From JBBQKG01 sp038326655 (GTDB taxonomy: Bacteria; Actinomycetota; Thermoleophilia; Solirubrobacterales; JBBDJG01), in contig JBBQKG010000009.1 in assembly GCA_038326655.1 (NCBI GenBank), forward strand, positions 1 through 64,000: a DNA stretch of 64,000 bases. Reading direction: 5' to 3'. The first letter of the stretch is position 1. Each line of letters starts with the position of its first letter. Position numbers and translations under genes: made by a program. Shown piece by piece: positions 32,295 to 40,489 of the stretch. The notes under the pieces are model-generated. The model did no database searches and was not told the origin of the DNA. It saw only the letters and a program-made list of their open reading frames with translations.

Positions 32295-32460
32295 TGCGTT
32301 ATCGAGCATTGAGGCGGCCAACGACCGGGAAACCCCCGTTCGCCCAGGCCCACCCCGCGGCCGCCCGTTTGACCCGGTACGTGTGCAAGAGCCGGCCGCT
32401 ACCCGGAAGGGCCGCAGCGCACGGAAACCGGCTCCCTGACCCTCCGAAGGCCCGCCCCGC
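32295..32460. other. Gene-free stretch between phage debris and the ZIP gene
   Basis: No frame, repeat or RNA was recognised here. It is GC-rich apart from the promoter region that starts at 32461. Confidence 0.4.
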
Positions 32461-32490
32461 TTGACAGAATCGCTTAGGGGAGCCTAATAT
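32461..32490 (+). promoter_or_regulatory. Sigma70-type promoter of the ZIP transporter gene
   Basis: A perfect TTGACA (32461-32466), an 18-nt spacer and TAATAT (32485-32490). It is the best consensus promoter in the window and overlaps a palindromic operator. Confidence 0.75.
32474..32487. promoter_or_regulatory. DtxR/IdeR-like operator box 1
   Basis: TTAGG-GGAG-CCTAA, an inverted repeat overlapping the spacer and -10 of the ZIP promoter. The arms match the core of actinobacterial DtxR/IdeR boxes (TTAGG ... CCTAA). Confidence 0.6.
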
Positions 32491-32504
32491 GCTCCGGCTA
32501 GCGG

Positions 32505-32518
32505 TTAGGCTGCCCTAA
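32505..32518. promoter_or_regulatory. DtxR/IdeR-like operator box 2
   Basis: TTAGG-CTGC-CCTAA, same arms and spacer length as box 1. The two centres are 31 bp apart, about three helix turns. It lies between the -10 and the start codon. Confidence 0.6.
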
Positions 32519-32540
32519 CTACCTCGCACAGGAGCGCCTC

Positions 32541-33404
32541 GTGTCGTTTGCAGAAACCGTCATCCTCGGTGCCCTCGCGGGCTTCACGATCTATGTCGGC
32601 CTGCCCTTCGGCCGGCTCCAGCTGCTCTCCGAGCGGGCGCGTGTCGGCCTGGCGATGTTCTCGGTCGGCGTGCTCGCGTTTCTGTTCGTCGACGTCTTCG
32701 AGCACGCGTTCCAGATCGTGGAGGCGGCGGTCACGGGCCTCAAGGACGGCGATCGCAGCTTCGCCGACGCGGCCGGCCTGGCCCTTCTGCTAGGCGCCGG
32801 CTTTGCCGCGGGAACGGCCGGCCTGGCCGTCGTCGAGCGGTGGATGCGCCCGACCCGCGCGCCGCGGCCCGCGCCGATCGCGGGAGGCGCTGCCGACGCG
32901 ATGACGTTGGAGGAGGCCGACGCGCTTGCCGCCGAGACCGCGTTCCAGCGCGCCCGTGCGCTTCGCACGGGCATGACGATCGCAGTTGCGATCGGTCTTC
33001 ACAACTTCGCCGAAGGCCTTGCGATCGGCGTCTCCGCGAGCACGGGCGAGATCGGCCTCGCAACCGTCCTGATCATCGGCTTCGCGCTCCACAACGCGAC
33101 CGAAGGCTTCGGAATCGTTGGTCCGCTCGGAAACGTGCGACCGTCGTGGAGCTGGCTGGCGGTGGCGGGGCTCGTGGGCGGCGGACCGACCTTCCTGGGC
33201 TCGATGCTCGGCTACAACGTCACCTCGGAGCCGCTCGAGCTCGTCTTCTACGCGGTCTCCGGCGGGGCGATCCTCTACGTGATCGGCGAGGTCTGGAACG
33301 CGATGCGGCGGTACGGGCATCGCGAGCTGGGGCTCTGGCTGCTGTCGATCGGGTTCATGGCGGGACTCGTCACGGATCTGGTCGTCGTGTACGGCGGCGG
33401 CTGA
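32541..33404 (+). CDS. ZIP-family metal transporter
   Basis: 287 residues, GTG with AGGAG 8 nt upstream. It has about eight membrane helices; the two metal-binding helices carry GLHNFAEGLAIG (TM4) and HNATEGFGI (TM5), the ZIP hallmark. A loop between TM3 and TM4 is rich in Ala/Glu rather than His. ZIP proteins bring Zn, Fe or Mn into the cytoplasm. Two palindromes of DtxR/IdeR type sit on the promoter, so iron or manganese repression is likely. This points to Fe(II) or Mn(II) rather than Zn as the cargo, by inference. Confidence 0.9.
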   Translation: MSFAETVILGALAGFTIYVGLPFGRLQLLSERARVGLAMFSVGVLAFLFVDVFEHAFQIVEAAVTGLKDGDRSFADAAGLALLLGAGFAAGTAGLAVVERWMRPTRAPRPAPIAGGAADAMTLEEADALAAETAFQRARALRTGMTIAVAIGLHNFAEGLAIGVSASTGEIGLATVLIIGFALHNATEGFGIVGPLGNVRPSWSWLAVAGLVGGGPTFLGSMLGYNVTSEPLELVFYAVSGGAILYVIGEVWNAMRRYGHRELGLWLLSIGFMAGLVTDLVVVYGGG

Positions 33405-33490
33405 GCAGCCGGCGCGGACCGCGAATAGCCGGCCACCCAAGCCTGCAGGCCTCAGGATCCGGGCGTGGGCTGCCGATCACTACCGGAGCC

Positions 33491-34585
33491 ATGGAGACTG
33501 CTCTTTCGGTACCGACCTCGGCGACGCCTTCTTTCGATACGCCTCTCGATCGCCGCGCCGTGGGGCGCATGGCGGCGGCGATCTGGGCGGCGATCGCATT
33601 CTTCGGCGCAGTCACGACCGCCAAGCCGCTGCGCTTTCCCGAGACCGACCTCTCCGCGATGCGCCTTGTCGTCTTCTCCGCGGCGGTGATCGCGGGCATC
33701 ACCCTCGTGCTGCCCTGGGAACGCATCCCCAGGGCCTTCCTGAATGTCCTGCTGGTCCTGATGGCGGCCTACATCACCGCCCTTGCGCACGCGTCGGGAG
33801 CGGTCGGCGAGGGCTACATGATGCTCGTCACCTTCGGCGTCGCGCTCGCCGCGTGCTTCCTCCCCGTCCGCACCAGCGTTGCCCAGATCGTGATGATCGC
33901 GGCGCTCCTCGCGGCCGGGCTGATCCTGATCGACAAGGAAAATGCCGGCATCGAAGCCCTTCGCACGACGCTCTTGCTAGCCGTGCTGGTCGTCCTCTGT
34001 GGCCTCGTCCTGATCCTTCGTGCCGTGATCGCCGAGCGGGAGGCGCTCGTAGCGCGCGTCTACCAGCCCGGACTCCTGGACCGCCACGGCTTCGAAAAGG
34101 GACTCGACCAGGAGCTGTCGCGCGCGGGCCGCCATGACCGGTCGCTCACGGTCGTGCTGCTCGAGGTCTCGGGTGCGCTCGACGGGGACGCCGAAGACGG
34201 CGGCCGCGAACGGGTCGTGACCGCGGTGGCGCGCTCGATCCTCGGGCGGATCCGGGCCGAGGACAGCGCCGCGCACCTGGGCGGGCTCAAGTTTGGGGTG
34301 CTCGCGCCGGAGACTTCGGCGGAGGGCGCCGCGAACGTCTGCGAGACGATCGTCGACGTCGTGCGCAAGCGCCTCCTGACGCTCGGCTGGGACAGCTCGA
34401 GCTTCGACATCGCGGTCGGATGGGCCGACTACCCGCACCGGGCCCAGTCCCGGACCGAGCTGCTCGGCGTCGCGCGCGCCTATCTCGAGGCCGCCGTGGT
34501 CGAGAACGAGCTACGGCCGTCCTCGGCGGCCCGCGAGGCCTCCCGGGCCACGCGACCGGCGACCGCCGGGCCCGACGCCTCCTAG
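33491..34585 (+). CDS. Membrane protein with degenerate GGDEF domain
   Basis: 364 residues from ATG 33491. Six membrane helices (for example LVVFSAAVIAGITLVLPW and TTLLLAVLVVLCGLVLIL) are followed by a GGDEF-type domain (RHGFEKGLDQELSRAGRHDR, VVLLEVSG). The signature that binds GTP and metal reads HLGGLKFGVL instead of RxGGDEF, and the metal Asp of the first strand is also replaced. It should therefore not make c-di-GMP; it may bind a nucleotide or act as a structural partner. The frame is open upstream but the ATG fits the first helix. Confidence 0.82.
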   Translation: METALSVPTSATPSFDTPLDRRAVGRMAAAIWAAIAFFGAVTTAKPLRFPETDLSAMRLVVFSAAVIAGITLVLPWERIPRAFLNVLLVLMAAYITALAHASGAVGEGYMMLVTFGVALAACFLPVRTSVAQIVMIAALLAAGLILIDKENAGIEALRTTLLLAVLVVLCGLVLILRAVIAEREALVARVYQPGLLDRHGFEKGLDQELSRAGRHDRSLTVVLLEVSGALDGDAEDGGRERVVTAVARSILGRIRAEDSAAHLGGLKFGVLAPETSAEGAANVCETIVDVVRKRLLTLGWDSSSFDIAVGWADYPHRAQSRTELLGVARAYLEAAVVENELRPSSAAREASRATRPATAGPDAS

Positions 34586-34648
34586 CCGACACGACGCTCG
34601 GTCCCCGGGACTTGCTTTCCGGCCGGAATCCGGCAAGATTCCGAAGCC

Positions 34649-36142
34649 ATGCCCGCCGACCGGCTGACAGCGCTCGACTCCTCGTTCCTGCACCTCGAGA
34701 ACGCTGCGTCGCACATGCATGTCGCGTCGGTGACGATCTTCGAGGGACCGCCCCCGACTTACGAGGAGTTTCTCGGGCACATCGAGAGCCGGCTTTCGCT
34801 CGTGCCCAGATACCGGCAGAAGCTCAGGTTCGTGCCGCTGAACCAGGGCCGGCCGGTGTGGGTGGACGATCCCCATTTCAACCTCGAGTACCACGTGCGA
34901 GCGACGGCGCTGCCGCCGCCCGGCTCCGAGGAGCAGCTGAAGAACCTCGCGAGCCGCGTCTTCTCCCAGCAGTTGGACCGCACCAAGCCGCTGTGGGAGA
35001 TCTGGCTCGTCCAGGGCCTCGCGCGAGGCCAAAGCTCGCCCACCGAGGCGGGGCGCTTCGCGCTTCTCGCAAAGACCCACCACGCCGTAATCGACGGCGT
35101 CGCCGGGGTCGACATCACGGCCGTCCTGTTCGACACCGCACGCGAGCCGGAGACCCAGCCGGCGGGCGACGCCCACTGGTATCCGCGGCCCGAGCCGACC
35201 GGAACCCAGCTGCTGGCCGAGGCGCTGGTCGAGCGCGCCACCCAGCCCGCCGAGATCGTCCGGTCCGCCCGCGCGGCATTTCGCGCGCCCCGCCAGATCG
35301 CCCGGCGCGGACTCGAGGCGGTCTCTGCGATTGGCTCGCTGGCGCGCACCGGCCTCGCCGCCCCCTCCTCCCCGCTGAACGTCGACATCGGGGCCCACCG
35401 CCGATATGACTGGGTGCGGACCGACCTGAACGAGCTCAAGGCGATCAAGGACCGGTTGGGCGGCACCGTCAACGACGTCGTCCTCACGGTTGTCACCGGC
35501 GCGCTGCGCAACTTCCTGGAGCGTCGTGGCGAGGAGGTCGGCGAGCTCGAGCTGAGAGCGATGATCCCGGTCAGCGTGCGACGAGAGGATGAGTACGGGC
35601 GGGCCGGCAACCGCGTCGCCGCGATGATGGCCCCGCTGCCGATCTACGAGCCGGACCCGGTCGAGCGACTGAACATCGTGCGGGAGGAGCTCGCGGACCT
35701 GAAGCAGAGTGGCCAGGCGGTCGGCGCACAAGTGCTCACGCAGCTGAGCGGCTTCGCGCCCCCGACCGTGATGGCCCAGGCGGCGCGGCTCCAGTCCCGC
35801 CAGCGCTTCTTCAACCTCGTCGTCACGAACGTGCCGGGCCCGCAGATGCCGCTGTACGTGCTCGGCAGGCAGCTGCTCGACCTCTTCCCCATGGCCCCGC
35901 TGGCACGGCGCCAGGCGCTCTGCATCGCGGTCATGAGCTACAACGGCATGATGAACTTCGGCCTGCTCGGCGATTACGACGCAATGCCCGACCTCCGCCT
36001 GGTCGCGAGGGGCATCGAGGAGTCCCTCGAAGAGCTCCGGCGCGCAGCCGGCGTACGGAAGTCCCGTGCACCGCGCAAGCCCGCGCAGCGCGCCACGGCG
36101 GGCGCCCGTTCAGGCCGCAACGGCTCCGGCGCCGGCGAGTAG
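34649..36142 (+). CDS. Wax ester synthase/diacylglycerol acyltransferase (WS/DGAT)
   Basis: 497 residues. The acyl-CoA-dependent motif AKTHHAVIDGVAGVD (HHxxxDG, ~residue 144) defines the family, which makes wax esters or triacylglycerol. LTALDSSFLHLE at the start, NDVVLTVVTGALRNFL and NVPGPQMPLYV near the end follow the standard layout. TTGCTT (34612) and AAGATT (34635) with 17-nt spacing lie upstream, 8 nt before the ATG. Points to neutral-lipid storage, common in actinobacteria. Confidence 0.92.
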   Translation: MPADRLTALDSSFLHLENAASHMHVASVTIFEGPPPTYEEFLGHIESRLSLVPRYRQKLRFVPLNQGRPVWVDDPHFNLEYHVRATALPPPGSEEQLKNLASRVFSQQLDRTKPLWEIWLVQGLARGQSSPTEAGRFALLAKTHHAVIDGVAGVDITAVLFDTAREPETQPAGDAHWYPRPEPTGTQLLAEALVERATQPAEIVRSARAAFRAPRQIARRGLEAVSAIGSLARTGLAAPSSPLNVDIGAHRRYDWVRTDLNELKAIKDRLGGTVNDVVLTVVTGALRNFLERRGEEVGELELRAMIPVSVRREDEYGRAGNRVAAMMAPLPIYEPDPVERLNIVREELADLKQSGQAVGAQVLTQLSGFAPPTVMAQAARLQSRQRFFNLVVTNVPGPQMPLYVLGRQLLDLFPMAPLARRQALCIAVMSYNGMMNFGLLGDYDAMPDLRLVARGIEESLEELRRAAGVRKSRAPRKPAQRATAGARSGRNGSGAGE

Positions 36143-36210
36143 AGGAAAGGCCGAGCGGTCGCCTTTGGCGACCGCGCGGGTCGGTGAGGTACAGCCGGCG
36201 CGGGGAGAGG

Positions 36211-36216
36211 TATCCT
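36211..36216 (+). promoter_or_regulatory. -10 element for the STAS/anti-sigma pair
   Basis: TATCCT followed by exactly 7 nt and the GTG of the STAS gene, again a leaderless arrangement. Confidence 0.4.
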
Positions 36217-36223
36217 GTCGCGC

Positions 36224-36589
36224 GTGCAGGAGAACCGGATCGCCGTCGATCGGGGAGACGGAGTTGCGGTTGTAGTCGTTGAGGGGGAGCACGACGTCTA
36301 CACCGCGCCTTCTATGAGCGAGCAGCTTGATTCGCTGCTGGACGAGGGCATGCCGTTCGTGATCGACCTCACGGGGGCGACGTTCGTCGACTCCTCGGTG
36401 CTGAGAGTGCTGCTGGAAGCACGCCGCCGGGCGGAGGAGCGCGGAGTCGGCTTCGCCGTTGCGCTCGGCCAGGAGGACTCGGGCCCGGTTCGCCGCGTGC
36501 TCGACATCACGGGCCTGCTGCCCGTGCTGCCCGTGCACCCGGGCCGCGCCGACGCGATCGAAGCGGCGCGCGGGGGTAACCAGCGGTGA
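36224..36589 (+). CDS. Anti-sigma factor antagonist (STAS domain)
   Basis: 121 residues, GTG start. Single STAS domain: AVVVVEGEHDVYTAPSMSEQ and the phosphorylation loop DLTGATFVDSSVLRVL, where the first Ser of DSS (~residue 58) is the usual site. Unphosphorylated STAS proteins of this type bind the partner kinase and free a sigma factor. The stop overlaps the start of the kinase gene (GTGA), so the pair is made together. No sigma factor gene is in the window. Confidence 0.9.
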   Translation: MQENRIAVDRGDGVAVVVVEGEHDVYTAPSMSEQLDSLLDEGMPFVIDLTGATFVDSSVLRVLLEARRRAEERGVGFAVALGQEDSGPVRRVLDITGLLPVLPVHPGRADAIEAARGGNQR

Positions 36590-37440
36590 CCCCGGCGCTC
36601 CGGATCCGGCTTCCCGCGAAACCCGAAAACGTGGCGGTCGTGCGGCAGGCGCTGACCGGGCTCGGCGACGCCTTCGAGCTCGACCCCGACTTTCTCTCGG
36701 ACGTCCGGACCGCCGTAACCGAGGCCTGCAACAACGTCGTGATCCATGCCTACCCGGGAGAGGGCACCGGGATCATGGAGGTCGAGGCCGACGCCGGCGC
36801 GGACAGCGCGATCGACGTGCGCGTGCGCGACTACGGCGGCGGGCTGCAGCCCAACACGGTTCCCCCCCAGGAGCGCAGCCTGGGTCTCGGGCTTCCGCTG
36901 ATCGCGGCGCTCGCGCGCCGCTACGAGATTCGCGGCCTCGAGAACGGCGGGCTCGAGGTGCACATGGTTTTCGCGGAGCCGAGCGGCCCCGACGCCGAGG
37001 TCCTGCGCGCCGAGCGCCTCTCCGCCACGGTGGCGGATGCAGCGGCAAGCGCCGCGGGCCTCTCGATCGTCCCTGGGCCGCTGGTTTCGGCGATCTCGAG
37101 CCGCGTCACCGCGATGCTCGCCGCGCGCGCCGACTTCCCGCTCGACCGCCTTGCGGACGCCGTGCTGGTGAGCGACGCGATCGCCGCACACGCCGACGAC
37201 TACGTCTACGGGGGCGATGTCGGCCTCGCGATCGAGGACGGCGACGGGTCCCTCGACTTCAGGGTCGGCCCCCTCCGCGAGGGAGGCGCACGGGGCCTTC
37301 TTGCCGAGCTCGAGGTTCCGGGCTTCGGCGGGTCGCTCGAGCGCCTCGTCGACCGGGTCGAGGTCGAGGACTTCAGTCCCGGGGACGGCGAGTTCCTGGT
37401 GCTCACGATCCACAACGGGAACAGGGCGAAAGCGGAATAG
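36586..37440 (+). CDS. RsbW-like anti-sigma kinase with extra C-terminal domain
   Basis: 284 residues. The first ~135 residues are a GHKL/HATPase_c domain of the RsbW type: VRTAVTEACNNVVIHAY (N box), VRDYGGGLQP (G1) and RSLGLGLPLIAALA (G2). RsbW proteins are about 150 residues, so the C-terminal half (~140-284) is an addition; it may be a second, degenerate ATPase-like domain (AVLVSDAIAAHADDYV). It likely holds a stress sigma factor and phosphorylates the STAS partner. Confidence 0.85.
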   Translation: MTPALRIRLPAKPENVAVVRQALTGLGDAFELDPDFLSDVRTAVTEACNNVVIHAYPGEGTGIMEVEADAGADSAIDVRVRDYGGGLQPNTVPPQERSLGLGLPLIAALARRYEIRGLENGGLEVHMVFAEPSGPDAEVLRAERLSATVADAAASAAGLSIVPGPLVSAISSRVTAMLAARADFPLDRLADAVLVSDAIAAHADDYVYGGDVGLAIEDGDGSLDFRVGPLREGGARGLLAELEVPGFGGSLERLVDRVEVEDFSPGDGEFLVLTIHNGNRAKAE

Positions 37441-37445
37441 AACGA

Positions 37446-37477
37446 GCGCAGGCCCGGGCGTCGGACCGGGCCTGCGC
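37446..37477 (+). terminator. GC-rich hairpin after the anti-sigma kinase gene
   Basis: GCGCAGGCCCGG pairs perfectly with CCGGGCCTGCGC across an 8-nt loop, 6 nt after the stop. No T-tract. Confidence 0.6.
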
Positions 37478-37614
37478 TGGTCGCTCCCGAGTTGGAAACC
37501 GGTGTCACCAGAATGGTCCCTGGATCAGGTTTCTCTGGCGCTCGGGAGGTGTCGTACGGGACTGCCGCGACGGTACTACCCGGTCGGCATCCGGGTCTAA
37601 ACCTGGGCCGCTCC

Positions 37615-37620
37615 TAGAAT
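37615..37620 (+). promoter_or_regulatory. -10 element of a leaderless NAD synthetase promoter
   Basis: TAGAAT 7 nt before the ATG, within CTCCTAGAATCA, matching the hflX promoter almost base for base. Confidence 0.55.
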
Positions 37621-37627
37621 CAGTTCG

Positions 37628-39361
37628 ATGGCCCCGATCGCACAGCCGCTGCGGATCGCGCTCGCCCAGATCAACACGACCGTGGGCGACATCGACGGAA
37701 ACGCCGACGCGATCGTGGGTGGGGTCCGCCGGGCACGGGCGGAGGGCGCGCAGGTGGCGGTCTTCCCCGAGCTCGCCGTGAACGGCTATCCGCCCGAGGA
37801 CCTGCTGCTGAAGACGCATTTCCTCGCCGCCGGCCGCGAGGCCGTCGATGAGATCGCGGCCGAGGTCGACGACATGGTGGCGCTGGTCGGTTTCGCCGAG
37901 CACGCCGAGGACGTCTACAACTCGCTCGCGATTCTCGCGGACGGGCGTGTCCAGGGCATCTACCGGAAGATGTTCCTCCCCAACTACGGGGTCTTCGACG
38001 AGCAACGGTACTTCCAGGCAGGCGAGTCTCCGGCCGTGATCGAGGTGAACGGCACGACGCTCGGCCTCACGATCTGCGAGGACATCTGGGAGCCCGGCCC
38101 GCCGGCCAGCGACGAGGCGCTCGCGGGCGCCGAGGTGATCGTGAACGTCTCCGCCTCTCCGTACCACATGGGCAAGGGCGCCGAGCGCGAGCGCATGCTC
38201 GTCCAGCGAGCCCGCGACAACCTCGCGTACGTGGTGTTCTGCAACCTCGTCGGCGGCCAGGACGAGCTCGTCTTCGACGGCTACAGCCTCGTGATCGACC
38301 AGGACGGGGAGCTCGTCGCGCGCGCGGCGCAGTTCCAGGAGGAGTTCGTCGTGTGCGACATCGACCCCTCGACCGCGCAACGCGTTCGCCTGCGCGACAC
38401 CCGTCACCGCCCGACCGCGCGCAGCCGGCAGGCGGTCGCGACGCTGGCGGCGGTGGGGGCGCCGGCGCGCCACGGCGCCACCGAGATCGGCGGCCCTCGG
38501 GCGAAGCCCCTCGAGCCCGGCCCCGAGGTCTACGGCGCGCTCTGCCTGGGCGTGCGGGACTACGTCGACAAAAACGGCTTCGAGCGCGTGCTGCTGGGCC
38601 TCTCGGGCGGGATCGACTCCGCCTTGACCGCCACGATCGCGGTCGACGCGCTTGGTCCGGAGCGTGTCGCGTGTGCCGTGATGCCGTCGCCGTACTCGTC
38701 CGAGGAGACGCAGGAGGATGCGCGCCGGCTCGCCGAGAATCTCGGCATCGAGCGGTTCGAGCTTCCGCTCGAGGAGGTCATGAGCGCCTACCGGCAGGCG
38801 CTCGCGCAGGCTTTCGAGGGGACCGAGCCCGGGGTCGCAGAGGAGAACGTGCAGGCGAGGATTCGCGGCAACCTCCTGATGGCCCTCTCGAACAAGTTCG
38901 GGTGGCTCGTGCTGACGACCGGCAACAAGAGCGAGTACTCGGTTGGCTACACCACCCTCTACGGCGACATGGCGGGCGGCTTCGCGGTGTTGAAGGACGT
39001 GCCCAAGACCTGGGTCTACCGCCTCGCGCACTTCCGCAACGCGGTTGCTCCGGGCGAGCTGATCCCCGCCTCGGTGCTCGCGCGGGCACCCTCGGCGGAG
39101 CTGAGGCCGGACCAGCGCGACGAGGATTCGCTGCCGCCCTACGACATGCTCGACGAGATCCTCGAGGAGTACATCGAGGAGGACCAGGGCCGCGAGCAGC
39201 TGATCCGCCGGGGATTGCCGGCCGAGGTGGTGGACAAGGTGATTCGCCTCGTCGATCTCGCCGAGTACAAGCGCCGCCAGGCTCCTCCGGGCATCAAGAT
39301 CAGCCCGAAGGCGTTCGGCCGTGACCGCCGGCTGCCGATCACGAACAAGTTCAGGGGCTGA
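37628..39361 (+). CDS. nadE: Glutamine-dependent NAD+ synthetase
   Basis: 577 residues. It makes NAD from deamido-NAD with ATP and glutamine. The N-terminal nitrilase-type glutaminase has the Glu-Lys-Cys triad in FPELAVNGYP, YRKMFLPNY and LGLTICEDIWEPG (residues ~1-265). The synthetase part starts near 310 with the PP-loop LLGLSGGIDSALTA, then TTGNKSEYSVGYTTLYGD and KDVPKTWVYRLA. Length is right for the two-domain enzyme. It is convergent with the DUF72 gene (11-nt overlap of 3' ends). Confidence 0.96.
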   Translation: MAPIAQPLRIALAQINTTVGDIDGNADAIVGGVRRARAEGAQVAVFPELAVNGYPPEDLLLKTHFLAAGREAVDEIAAEVDDMVALVGFAEHAEDVYNSLAILADGRVQGIYRKMFLPNYGVFDEQRYFQAGESPAVIEVNGTTLGLTICEDIWEPGPPASDEALAGAEVIVNVSASPYHMGKGAERERMLVQRARDNLAYVVFCNLVGGQDELVFDGYSLVIDQDGELVARAAQFQEEFVVCDIDPSTAQRVRLRDTRHRPTARSRQAVATLAAVGAPARHGATEIGGPRAKPLEPGPEVYGALCLGVRDYVDKNGFERVLLGLSGGIDSALTATIAVDALGPERVACAVMPSPYSSEETQEDARRLAENLGIERFELPLEEVMSAYRQALAQAFEGTEPGVAEENVQARIRGNLLMALSNKFGWLVLTTGNKSEYSVGYTTLYGDMAGGFAVLKDVPKTWVYRLAHFRNAVAPGELIPASVLARAPSAELRPDQRDEDSLPPYDMLDEILEEYIEEDQGREQLIRRGLPAEVVDKVIRLVDLAEYKRRQAPPGIKISPKAFGRDRRLPITNKFRG

Positions 39362-40067
39362 CCAGCAGACGCGCGAGCCCGGGGCCCGCGTGGGGGTCGT
39401 CGGCCGGTACGCCCTTGTGCCGCGCGAACGCATAGACGTCGCGCTCCGCGGCTTCTCTGCGGAGCAGATCGCATAGGGCCACGCGCTGGGCGTCGTCGTA
39501 GTGGGTGCCCTTCAGCCGCACATAGGCAAACGGGCCGGGCGGCAGCGCCTCCGGCGCCTCGCTGTGCTCCTCGCGAAGGCATGTGGTCCCGCCGCGCGCG
39601 GCGACGGCGTCCGCGACCTCGTCGGTCCGCCAGGACTCGTGCTGGAGCTCGCACGCGAAGGGCAAGCCGTCCGGCAGAAGCTCGAGCAGTGCGTCGAGCC
39701 CGGCGTCGTCGCGCTCGACGAAGTCGGGGACCTGGACGAGCACGCATCCGAGCTTCTCGCCGAGCGGCTCGAGCGAGGCTAGGAACCGGTGCGCGAACGC
39801 GGCGGTGGCCTCGTCTGGCGCCAGCCGCTTGCGGTACGTGAGGCGCCGGTGTGCCTTGACGGCAAACCTGAACGGCTCGGGCACGCCGTCCGCCCAGCGC
39901 GCGAGCACCGGTGGCGCCTGGACCCGGTAGAAGGTGCCGTTGACCTCGCAGCCGGTGAAGATCGATCCGTAGTGCTCGAGGAAGCGGCTCTGGGCCAGGC
40001 CCGCGGGGTAGACGCTGCCGCGCCACTCGGGATAGGCCCAGCCGGAGGTCCCCACGTAGAGCGCCAC
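39351..40067 (-). CDS. DUF72 family protein (YecE-like)
   Basis: 238 residues from a GTG before ALYVGTSGWAYPEWRG, the family opening. Further marks are YGSIFTGCEVNGTFYR, FRFAVKAHRRLTY, LVQVPDFV, ACELQHESWRTDEV and FAYVRLKGTHYDD. DUF72 proteins form a TIM-barrel of unknown function. It is last in a reverse gene run (thioesterase, flavoprotein, SRPBCC). Confidence 0.9.
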   Translation of the reverse strand: MALYVGTSGWAYPEWRGSVYPAGLAQSRFLEHYGSIFTGCEVNGTFYRVQAPPVLARWADGVPEPFRFAVKAHRRLTYRKRLAPDEATAAFAHRFLASLEPLGEKLGCVLVQVPDFVERDDAGLDALLELLPDGLPFACELQHESWRTDEVADAVAARGGTTCLREEHSEAPEALPPGPFAYVRLKGTHYDDAQRVALCDLLRREAAERDVYAFARHKGVPADDPHAGPGLARLLVSP

Positions 40068-40075
40068 CGGTTGGC

Positions 40076-40489
40076 CTACGCGCGCGGCGCAGCCTCGCGG
40101 ACCGCGATCGTCGCCCGCATCAGCGCACACAGGCGGCCGTCGTCGTCGGTGACCTCGACCTCCCAGTTCCAGGCTGTGCGCCCGCGGCGGCGCAGGCGCG
40201 CGACCGCGTTCACGTGACCCGCGCTGATCGGGCGCATGAAGCTGGCGTTCATCTCCTGCCCCATCGCGATCTTGCCCTGCTCGTACACGCCGCGCGCAGT
40301 GCCGAGCGAGGTGAGCGACTCGGCGATCGCGATCAGCGCGCCGCCGTGCACGATCCCGTAGGCCTGGAGAATGCGGTCCGCCACCGGCATGCGGCCGCGC
40401 ACCACCTCGTCGCCGATCCCCAAGACCTCGACGCCGAGCGTCCCGTCGAGCGTGCGCTCGAACGGGAGGATCTCAGGGAGATCGCTCAC
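40076..40489 (-). CDS. Hotdog-fold thioesterase (PaaI/YbgC-like)
   Basis: 137 residues from GTG overlapping the flavoprotein stop. The core is AYGIVHGGALIAIAESLTS, the HGG helix start of PaaI-type thioesterases, followed by NASFMRPISAGHVNAVARL. Such enzymes cleave acyl- or aryl-CoA. Substrate not known. Confidence 0.9.
   Translation of the reverse strand: MSDLPEILPFERTLDGTLGVEVLGIGDEVVRGRMPVADRILQAYGIVHGGALIAIAESLTSLGTARGVYEQGKIAMGQEMNASFMRPISAGHVNAVARLRRRGRTAWNWEVEVTDDDGRLCALMRATIAVREAAPRA

Noticed and set aside
32260..32300. TGTCAACCCGACAC followed by TTTCCTGGACA as an insertion-sequence end
   Set aside because: No transposase gene or matching inverted end was found; kept only as a direct repeat.
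37478..37614. tRNA or riboswitch in the space before nadE
   Set aside because: No cloverleaf with a TTCRA loop and no known riboswitch core could be drawn; only the hairpin and the -10 element remain.
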